Positions 1 to 5,584 of a stretch of DNA of 5,584 nt are shown one piece after another. The DNA is from Chitinophagales bacterium (GTDB taxonomy: Bacteria > Bacteroidota > Bacteroidia > Chitinophagales > CAIODY01). The position numbers and the translations under genes were made by a program. The stretch's first letter is position 1; each line of letters starts with the position of its first letter. The notes below the pieces were generated by a model that worked only from the letters and a program-made list of their open reading frames with translations, did not search any database and was not told the DNA's origin. Location: contig JAHEYX010000089.1 in NCBI GenBank assembly GCA_023251415.1, positions 4,397-9,980 of the forward strand, written 5' to 3'.

Positions 1-818
1 GCTCCCATCATAATTCCGAGGCTTAATATGGCTCCGCTGAATAAACTCCAACCCCAAACCGGTTTAGTCCAACCGTCAAAATCTTTACGCCACCAACCGG
101 CAATTGCATAAGCACAAGGAACAATGGTTGAAGAAAATCCCAAGAACAAAACCGGCGGATGTATTACCATCCAATAATTTTGCAACAATGGATTTAAACC
201 GTTTCCATCCAATACATTGCTCATGTAATCAGGTCTGGAGAATATAGGAGCATTAGCTAATTCTATACGTAACAACTGAAACGGATTAGAGCCAATTTTA
301 TAAGTGAACGCGTGCAGAAAATCAGGACTTAAGAAATTAAGATTAATTAATTTAACGAAAACACCCAATAGCATTGAACTTAAGAAAAACTGACTAAATG
401 CAATAACAGCAATTACCGGAGCTTCCCATTTTTTAGCAGTAAATAATAAGATACTTCCTAAAAACGATTGCCAAAACATCCACAATAAAAAACTGCCTTC
501 TTGCCCTTCCCAAAAGCAACTCAACATATAATGTGTCGGCAAGGCTCTGGAAGAGTGGTGCCAAGCATAATAGTATTCAAACAAGTGATTGTAAATGATG
601 TAAAAGAGTGCACTCACAATACCCACAACAGCAATACTCATGGTTATAAAAGCATAACGTCCAATGCGATGGTAGGTGTTTTTGGTGCTTTCATCTTTTG
701 CATAAAGCGAAAAACAATAGGCTAAAAAGCTTAATAAGGAGGTCACGAAAGTAGTTACAACCAAAAAATGTCCGATTTGGCCGGGTAGCAAATGTTCGCC
801 TTCAAAAACTGTATTCAT
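1..818 (-). CDS. ccmF: Cytochrome c maturation protein, CcmF/CcsA-like (N-terminal part, cut by left edge)
   Basis: CcmF-family proteins are polytopic inner-membrane subunits of the haem lyase that attaches haem to apocytochrome c on the periplasmic side. The frame is open from ATG at 818 to the left edge, giving 272 full codons. Seen directly: several hydrophobic segments (about residues 14-35, 55-76, 109-127, 133-158 and 217-241); a WEGQEGSFLLW block at 103-113, matching the family's WGGHEGSLLLW; and NYWMVIHPPVLFLGF at 214-228, matching the family's FHPPMLYMGY block. By family comparison, His220 should be the first periplasmic haem-coordinating histidine. The window stops at residue 272, just before the expected WWD motif (GGYWAWDPVEN type), so that diagnostic region is not visible. 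The start fits the family N-terminus (MNTVFEGEHLLPG); the frame continues upstream to a stop at 888-890 without another ATG. It is divergent from priA, so it begins its own transcript. CcsA/ResC naming is also used for such proteins in Bacteroidota; the EGQEGS and HPP blocks favour CcmF. Confidence 0.9.
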   Translation of the reverse strand, partial: MNTVFEGEHLLPGQIGHFLVVTTFVTSLLSFLAYCFSLYAKDESTKNTYHRIGRYAFITMSIAVVGIVSALFYIIYNHLFEYYYAWHHSSRALPTHYMLSCFWEGQEGSFLLWMFWQSFLGSILLFTAKKWEAPVIAVIAFSQFFLSSMLLGVFVKLINLNFLSPDFLHAFTYKIGSNPFQLLRIELANAPIFSRPDYMSNVLDGNGLNPLLQNYWMVIHPPVLFLGFSSTIVPCAYAIAGWWRKDFDGWTKPVWGWSLFSGAILSLGIMMG

Positions 819-839
819 AAGTGGTAGATAAGCGGGTTT

Positions 840-879
840 ATCGGTTAAAAGGCAACGTAAACGCAATTCCTTAACCGAT
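840..879. repeat. 9-bp inverted repeat in the ccmF-priA divergent intergenic region
   Basis: ATCGGTTAA at 840-848 is the exact reverse complement of TTAACCGAT at 871-879, with a 22-base spacer. It lies 21 bases upstream of the ccmF start and about 113 bases upstream of priA. It could be a regulator binding site or a 5' leader hairpin of ccmF; there is no U-tract on either side to make it a terminator. Function is inferred only. The rest of the 819-992 intergenic region shows no RNA gene or small ORF that I can support. Confidence 0.35.
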
Positions 880-992
880 TTGATAATTTAAGGGGTAAAT
901 GTACTGCCAATTTTGAAAAATAAGGCCCTTTTACGCACATTTTCAATTCTGAGCGGGGGTTGTATTTTTTCGAAAATTTACTGCATCTTTGA

Positions 993-3449
993 ATGGTGAT
1001 GAAATATGCAGAAGTGATATTGCCATTGGCATTGCCAAAACAATTAACCTATACCATACCGGATCGATTACCGGAAGAAGTACAAGTAGGAAGCAGGGTA
1101 GAAGTTCAATTAGGAAAACGTAAAATCTATTCGGCAATCGTTGCGCGATTAACCAACGAAAAGCCCGATGGTTACAGTACCAAAACCATTTTATCGGTTT
1201 TAGACAGTGCACCGGTTGTTACTCCTCAACAATTGGAATTTTGGTATTGGATGGCCGAATACTACATGTGTACGGTTGGTGAAGTATTGGCAGCTGCTAT
1301 GCCGGCCGGATTAAAATTAAGCAGCGAAACGCGAATTCTCATTCACCCTCAATTGGATAATGATTTTTCGCAACTCGATGGCGAATTATTTACACTAGCC
1401 GAAGCGCTATTTAATAATAAGGCACTAACCATCGAACAAGTGCAATTGATTTTACAACGCAAAAGCATCTATAGGGCATTGGAGCAATTGGTTGAATTAA
1501 ATATTGCAGTGTTTGAAGAAGAATTGGTTGAAAAATATAAACCTAAACTTGAAACCTATATTCAATTAGCGCCGCATTTAGTTGATAACGACGAGGCTTT
1601 AAAAACGATATTTGATGAGTTAGAACGTAAAGCTCCTCGACAAGTGCAAGCCTTAATGGGTTATTTCATGTTAACCAATGAAGCCGCACCGGTGGTGAAA
1701 GCTGCTTTGATAGAAAAAGCTAAAACTACTGATGCCGCCATCCAATCCTTAGTAACCAAAGGTGTTTTTATTCAGTTTAAAGAAGAAATTAGTCGCTTAG
1801 CCAAGCAAGATGAAAATGAAAAAATCGATCACAAACTAAGTGCTGCACAACAAACAGCCTTTGATGCTTTGCAAACTGGTTTCGACGAACATTTTGTTCA
1901 GGTATTGAATGGTGCAACAGGAAGCGGAAAAACTGTATTGTTTATCGAACAAATTAAAGTTGCTTTGGCACAGGGTAAACAAGTACTGTATTTATTGCCC
2001 GAAGTAGCCATTACCGAACAAATTACACGTCGCTTGCAAAAAGTCTTCGGTGATGAACTAGGAGTGTATCATCATAAAATCAATTCGCAACAACGGGTTG
2101 AGATATGGAATGCCGTTTTGCAAAAAAAATACAAGGTTTTGTTAGGGGCTCGCTCTGCTTTGTTTTTACCTTTTAGTGAATTGGGATTGATTATTATTGA
2201 TGAAGAACATGATGCGTCTTATAAGCAATCGGATATGAATCCGCATTATCAATGCAGAGACGCTGCTATTTATTTGGCGCAACAACAAGGAGCTCAAGTG
2301 TTGATGGGAAGCGCAACGCCTTCGATTGAAACGTATTTTAACTGTGAACAAAAGAAGTATGGTTTAGTAGAATTGAAAGAACGCTATTCACAATTGGCAT
2401 TTCCGCACATTCAATTGGTTGACGCTCGTGATGAAACCAAAATGAAATTGATGAAAGGCAGTTTCACATCGGTATTATTTGAGGCCATTAAACAAACGCT
2501 GGCTGAAAAAAAACAAGTCTTGTTGTTTCAAAACAGAAGAGGTTATGCTCCGTCGTTATTTTGTGGTGTGTGTGGATGGATACCGGAATGTGATCACTGT
2601 GCGGTTAAACTAACGTATCATAAATATTCAGATACGTTAAAATGTCATTACTGTGGATTCACTCGTAGGGTCGTAACCAATTGCCCGGCTTGTGGTAATG
2701 CAGCCATGCGTATTCAAGGATTTGGGACCGAGAAAATTGAAGATGAATTAAAATTATTATTTCCGGAAGCTCGTGTAGCCCGTATGGATGCTGACAATGT
2801 AAGAGGAAAAGAAGCACATAACCGTATTATTAAATCAGTAGAAGAAGGCCGCGTTGATATTTTAGTTGGAACTCAAATGATCACTAAAGGATTGGATTTT
2901 GATCATATAAAATTGGTTGGTGTATTGAGTGCTGACAATTTAATGAGCTTTCCCGATTTTAGAGTGGTGGAACGGGCATTTCAATTACTTACTCAAGTTG
3001 GAGGTAGAGGTGGTAGAAAACATGAACAAGGCGCTGTAATTATTCAAAGTTTAAATTGCAAATATCCGGTTTTGGATTTTGTTATTCGACATGATTACGA
3101 AGGGTTTTATCAGTATGAATTAGCGCAACGTCAAAAATTCTTTTACCCGCCGTATTGCCGCTTGATACACCTGCGCCTGTTGCATAAAAACGCTGAAACA
3201 GTTATTGCTGCTTCCAATTGGTTGAAACAAGAATTGGATTCCTTTTTAGGACCTCGTATATTAGGTCCTTCCAAACCTGGCATTGATCGTATTAAAACAC
3301 TTTACATACGGGAGTTTTTGTTTAAATTAGAACGCAAAAGTGAATACATCAAAGAAGTAAAGACCATGCTTCAACAAAAAATACAAGAGCTTAAAACTCA
3401 ATCCCGTTTTAAGCAAGTGCAAGTACGGATTGATGTCGACATGAATTAA
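993..3449 (+). CDS. priA: Primosomal protein N' (replication restart DNA helicase PriA)
   Basis: PriA is a cytosolic 3'-5' superfamily 2 helicase that recognises stalled or repaired forks and reloads the replicative helicase. Seen in the 818 residues: an N-terminal 3'-DNA-binding domain opening with YAEVILPLALPKQLTYTIP (from residue 5); a winged-helix-like region at about 130-190; Walker A GATGSGKT at 307-314; DEEHD at 403-407; GSATPS at 439-444; QNRRGYAPSLFC just before the zinc region; GTQMITKG at 626-633; and motif VI as VGGRGGR at 669-675. Eight cysteines (524, 527, 533, 536, 551, 554, 564, 567) have exactly the spacing of the two zinc sites of E. coli PriA. The protein ends in IDVDMN, matching the family's C-terminal DVDP ending. 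A TGA at 990-992 immediately precedes the ATG at 993, so the start is 993 or the in-frame GTG 996 or ATG 999; family N-termini fit 999 (MKYAEV) at least as well. It is convergent with the downstream oxygenase gene. The motif VI alanines are replaced by glycines, and the loop after DEEHD reads PHYQCRD, where E. coli has WRYHARD. Confidence 0.98.
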   Translation: MVMKYAEVILPLALPKQLTYTIPDRLPEEVQVGSRVEVQLGKRKIYSAIVARLTNEKPDGYSTKTILSVLDSAPVVTPQQLEFWYWMAEYYMCTVGEVLAAAMPAGLKLSSETRILIHPQLDNDFSQLDGELFTLAEALFNNKALTIEQVQLILQRKSIYRALEQLVELNIAVFEEELVEKYKPKLETYIQLAPHLVDNDEALKTIFDELERKAPRQVQALMGYFMLTNEAAPVVKAALIEKAKTTDAAIQSLVTKGVFIQFKEEISRLAKQDENEKIDHKLSAAQQTAFDALQTGFDEHFVQVLNGATGSGKTVLFIEQIKVALAQGKQVLYLLPEVAITEQITRRLQKVFGDELGVYHHKINSQQRVEIWNAVLQKKYKVLLGARSALFLPFSELGLIIIDEEHDASYKQSDMNPHYQCRDAAIYLAQQQGAQVLMGSATPSIETYFNCEQKKYGLVELKERYSQLAFPHIQLVDARDETKMKLMKGSFTSVLFEAIKQTLAEKKQVLLFQNRRGYAPSLFCGVCGWIPECDHCAVKLTYHKYSDTLKCHYCGFTRRVVTNCPACGNAAMRIQGFGTEKIEDELKLLFPEARVARMDADNVRGKEAHNRIIKSVEEGRVDILVGTQMITKGLDFDHIKLVGVLSADNLMSFPDFRVVERAFQLLTQVGGRGGRKHEQGAVIIQSLNCKYPVLDFVIRHDYEGFYQYELAQRQKFFYPPYCRLIHLRLLHKNAETVIAASNWLKQELDSFLGPRILGPSKPGIDRIKTLYIREFLFKLERKSEYIKEVKTMLQQKIQELKTQSRFKQVQVRIDVDMN

Positions 3450-3482
3450 TTCCCTGCAGCTTAAAAAGAAGGGGTCGTTTTA

Positions 3483-4088
3483 TTAACGCAATAACCAACC
3501 GGTGATGCTGTAACGTTGACAAGTTGTGGCGAGTACCTCGTGTTCAAAATCGGCACTTTCAAAACAAACCAATCGACCGGCCAGCGGCGCTATTCGAATA
3601 CCATTGGGTTCTTGTTTGGTATACAGTACCAATTCACCGGCATCTGCGGATTGCCAATTTAAATTAAGGTAAAGGATGATGGAATAAGCGCGGCTCGTTT
3701 GTGTTTTGAATACATCTAAGTGGCGCTTGTAGAATTGATTGTTGTGATAACAAGAATAGTGCAATTCATTGGCGATAATACCGGTATAGCAAGTGTGATT
3801 CAAATACTGTTGAAAGGCAGTGATTAGTTTTAGATAGGCTTGTTCAGCTACAGCCCCTGTTTCAGCATTCAACCATACAATTTGATCACCACGAATTTTT
3901 GGAGCTAAATGTTGCTCCGCAGTTTTACGAATTCCGGCTGCTTTAAATGTTCCGTTTATTTGGTGCTGTAACAGACAATCTACTAATTGAGCCACTGCGT
4001 CATCGTTAATGAAATAATCCATTATGGCATACCCTTTTTCACTCAGGGCAATTACTAAAGCTTCAAATTTTTCTTCTTGATTCAACAA
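3483..4088 (-). CDS. 2-oxoglutarate/Fe(II) oxygenase, PHD2/EGLN-like prolyl hydroxylase family
   Basis: Such enzymes couple oxidative decarboxylation of 2-oxoglutarate to hydroxylation of a substrate, typically proline in a protein, using O2 and Fe(II). Seen in 201 residues: IRGDQIVWL at 65-73 (human PHD2 has IRGDKITWI); Fe(II) ligands H123 and D125 in KRHLD and H183 in FEHEV; and 2-oxoglutarate-binding R192 in QRYSITGW. The H183-R192 spacing of nine equals that in PHD2, and Y140 in LYLN sits where PHD2 has its 2-oxoglutarate-contacting Tyr329. GELVLY at 151-156 matches the PHD2 GGILRI strand. No signal peptide or membrane segment is seen, so it is probably cytosolic. The only upstream start candidates are TTG at 4088 or TTG at 4085, because a stop (TAA) lies at 4092-4094; the next in-frame ATG would be residue 23, inside the conserved GYAIMDYF region, so a TTG start is preferred. 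It lies 98 bp downstream of the kinase gene on the same strand and converges on priA. The substrate is unknown; bacterial PHD2-like enzymes in Pseudomonas hydroxylate elongation factor Tu, a reasonable but unproven guess here. Confidence 0.9.
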   Translation of the reverse strand: MLNQEEKFEALVIALSEKGYAIMDYFINDDAVAQLVDCLLQHQINGTFKAAGIRKTAEQHLAPKIRGDQIVWLNAETGAVAEQAYLKLITAFQQYLNHTCYTGIIANELHYSCYHNNQFYKRHLDVFKTQTSRAYSIILYLNLNWQSADAGELVLYTKQEPNGIRIAPLAGRLVCFESADFEHEVLATTCQRYSITGWLLR

Positions 4089-4109
4089 CTGTTACAACTA
4101 ACGGTTGTG

Positions 4110-4124
4110 CTTATGAATCATAAG
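4110..4124. promoter_or_regulatory. Perfect 15-bp palindrome, candidate operator upstream of the oxygenase gene
   Basis: CTTATGAATCATAAG has seven-base half-sites around one central base. It lies in the 98-bp gap between the kinase stop and the oxygenase start, 21 bases upstream of the TTG at 4088. Two smaller dyads flank it: ACAAC/GTTGT with a 5-base spacer at 4094-4108, and AAAAC/GTTTT with one central base at 4126-4136. The one-base centre and absence of a following T-tract on the minus strand argue for a protein-binding site more than a terminator. I do not recognise it as the site of a known regulator, so the regulatory role is inferred from symmetry and position. Confidence 0.4.
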
Positions 4125-4186
4125 TAAAACTGTTTTTTGTGAAGGTACAGTAATTTAAAGCAATTAAAGGGATTCGTCTTACTTAT

Positions 4187-5584
4187 TTACGCAATGGCAT
4201 TGGGAATAAAAATCGAAACTACGGTTCCTCGTCCGATGCCGGAATCAAATTCAACGGTTCCTTTTAAAAAGGCTATACGCGTTTTAATATTCTTTAAACC
4301 AATTCCTTCGGCTTGAATTGCCGGATCAAAGCCTTTACCGTTATCTTCAATAGTAACGCTAATTCCATCGGATTCGTTTAACAAGGCAATATCTAATAAA
4401 TGAGCTCCACTGTGCTTAATAACATTAGTAACACATTCTTGAATTACCCGATACAGCATCATTTCTACATTTTCAGGTAAGCGTTCATTTAGCCCTTCAG
4501 TATGCAATTGTATTTTTAACACCGGATGTTCAATCTTTGTAATAAACTCTTGTAAGGCGCTTCCCAAGCCACGTTTCAATAAGGCATTCGGCATCATGGC
4601 ATGACTTACTGCTCGCACTTCTTTGCAACTTTCATCCACCATGGCAACTATTTTTTCGAATGCAAACTTATCGTTAGTGTTTTCAATTTTCTGTTCGAAG
4701 GCACTTAAACTTAATTTAGCAGCACTCATCATCTGTCCGACACCATCATGTAAATCTGCTGCTATACGACGGCGTTCATTTTCTTCAGCAGCGATAATAG
4801 CTTGTGTACTGGCATCTTGTTGTTTCAATAAAGCGAATTGATGCGCACGATCGGCTTTGGCTTTGCGTCTGGTATAAAATAAAAAGCCAACAAGTATTAA
4901 TGACAGTAGTAATAAGACCAATGCAACAATCCAAAATTTCTTTTTTGTATTTTGAAACGAAACTTCTTCCAGCTCTTTAGCAACTTTTTGTGTTTCATAT
5001 TTGGTTTGCATTTCTGCTATTTCCTTTTCCATATTCGAATTAAATATCGAATCATTGAGCTTACTGTATTTTTTATACCATTTATAAGCTTGTTCAAATT
5101 GACCGGATTTAGCATAAGCATCGGCTTTGTGTTGATAAGCCACTGAACGAACTTGCCGGTCTTCAGTTAGTGTAGCATAATAAATTACCGAATCGGCATA
5201 AGCTATACTTTGCGGATAATGTCCTAAATCATAAGCCACAGTACCCAAGGTTTGAAAGGCAAAAGCAATATTACTTTGGTCTTCTAAGGCACGTGCATTT
5301 TCTAATCCTTCTTCGGCAAATTGCTGAGCTAAGGTTAATTGTTTACGATTATAATACAAGCTGGCTAAATTAACACTACTTGTTCCTATGCCTTTCTTGT
5401 TCTGCAGCGCTTTGTATAATTGATAGGATTTTAAAGCATAATTTAATTCTTGAACAGTATCGTTCTTATTGCCATACGCCACAGATAAACTATTATTGAA
5501 ATTCGCCTGTGAACGCAAATCTTTTAGTTTAATTAAAGTAACCATACCTTTATTTAAACATTCGATTGCTTTATCGTTCTGTTC
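4187..5584 (-). CDS. TPR-repeat transmembrane sensor histidine kinase, HisKA_3 class (C-terminal part, cut by right edge)
   Basis: A membrane sensor kinase that should autophosphorylate a histidine and pass the phosphate to a response regulator, usually a NarL/LuxR type for this class. The frame is open through the right edge, giving 465 residues. A Met at 5545 lies inside the first visible TPR-like helix pair and is not a credible start. Numbering from that Met: tetratricopeptide-like repeats at about 15-166; a charged coiled-coil-like linker at 170-200; one transmembrane helix at about 204-224 followed by TRRKAK; a second linker; the H-box ERRRIAADLHDGVGQ at 257-271 with phospho-acceptor His266; an N-box ECVTNVIKHSGA at 370-381 with Asn374; the G1 box DNGKGF at 401-406; GIGLKN at 414-419; and GRGT at 438-441. 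All key catalytic residues are present, so it should be active. The TPR part is likely on the periplasmic side, with the kinase core in the cytosol. A signal peptide would lie beyond the window. No response regulator follows; downstream on this strand is the oxygenase gene. The ligand is unknown. Confidence 0.93.
   Translation of the reverse strand, partial: EQNDKAIECLNKGMVTLIKLKDLRSQANFNNSLSVAYGNKNDTVQELNYALKSYQLYKALQNKKGIGTSSVNLASLYYNRKQLTLAQQFAEEGLENARALEDQSNIAFAFQTLGTVAYDLGHYPQSIAYADSVIYYATLTEDRQVRSVAYQHKADAYAKSGQFEQAYKWYKKYSKLNDSIFNSNMEKEIAEMQTKYETQKVAKELEEVSFQNTKKKFWIVALVLLLLSLILVGFLFYTRRKAKADRAHQFALLKQQDASTQAIIAAEENERRRIAADLHDGVGQMMSAAKLSLSAFEQKIENTNDKFAFEKIVAMVDESCKEVRAVSHAMMPNALLKRGLGSALQEFITKIEHPVLKIQLHTEGLNERLPENVEMMLYRVIQECVTNVIKHSGAHLLDIALLNESDGISVTIEDNGKGFDPAIQAEGIGLKNIKTRIAFLKGTVEFDSGIGRGTVVSIFIPNAIA

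Noticed and set aside
501..725. 74-codon plus-strand open frame inside ccmF.
   Set aside because: It is antisense to conserved CcmF sequence, including the EGQEGS block, and has no independent support.
880..991. Bacteroidota-type promoter candidates for priA: TTG (960-962) with CATCTTTG (984-991), and TTTG (879-882) with CAATTTTG (908-915).
   Set aside because: Each misses one fixed base of TAnnTTTG, and in AT-rich DNA about one such near-match is expected by chance in a region this long. The first would imply an almost leaderless priA mRNA. With two competing candidates neither can be called.
943..1212. 89-codon minus-strand open frame overlapping the 5' end of priA.
   Set aside because: It is antisense to the conserved N-terminal DNA-binding domain of PriA and its translation resembles no family I recognise.
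3451..3482. Possible terminator between convergent priA and the oxygenase: TCCCT (3451-3455) with AGGGG (3470-3474), then TCGTTTT.
   Set aside because: The stem is only five pairs including a G-U, the loop is 14 bases and the T-run is interrupted. Too weak to call.
4098..4121. Seven-codon minus-strand mini-ORF (ATG to TAG) upstream of the oxygenase, as a possible leader peptide.
   Set aside because: It overlaps the palindrome, has no codon bias typical of an attenuation peptide and no following terminator hairpin.
4623..5146. Two short plus-strand open frames (4623-4841 and 4952-5146) inside the kinase gene.
   Set aside because: They are antisense to the H-box region and the coiled-coil/transmembrane region. 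Their hydrophobic or Lys/Phe-rich content is a by-product of the opposite strand.
5543..5545. ATG at 5545 as the start of the histidine kinase.
   Set aside because: The frame stays open to the window edge with TPR-like sequence (NDKAIECLNKG) directly before it, so this Met is internal.

Overview
The window is AT-rich bacterial DNA that looks like Bacteroidota chromosome. The evidence is a CcmF-like protein opening with an 'EGEHLLPGQIGHF' type N-terminus, an 818-residue PriA (longer than the proteobacterial form), a TPR-sensor histidine kinase of the HisKA_3 class, and the lack of clear Shine-Dalgarno sequences. The genus cannot be named from this sequence. No mobile element, RNA gene or CRISPR array was found.

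Layout from left to right: (a) the first 272 codons of a cytochrome c maturation protein, CcmF/CcsA-like, on the minus strand and cut by the left edge just before its expected tryptophan-rich haem-handling motif; (b) a 174-bp divergent intergenic region with a 9-bp inverted repeat; (c) complete priA on the plus strand, the replication-restart helicase, with all eight zinc cysteines; (d) a 33-bp convergent gap; (e) a minus-strand 2-oxoglutarate/Fe(II) oxygenase of 201 residues that lines up well with the catalytic core of animal PHD2/EGLN prolyl hydroxylases and starts at a TTG codon; (f) a 98-bp gap with a perfect 15-bp palindrome flanked by two smaller dyads; (g) the C-terminal 465 residues of a TPR-transmembrane-histidine kinase on the minus strand, open to the right edge.

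The genes do not form one pathway. ccmF and priA are divergent, and priA and the oxygenase are convergent. Only the kinase and the oxygenase share a direction, kinase first; the gap and its palindromes suggest the oxygenase may be controlled separately. No response regulator is visible, so the kinase's partner lies outside the window.

Most of the window is ordinary housekeeping sequence. The parts most worth a second look are the PHD2-like oxygenase, its non-ATG start and the palindrome cluster in front of it. I see no convincing sign of an undescribed multi-gene system.
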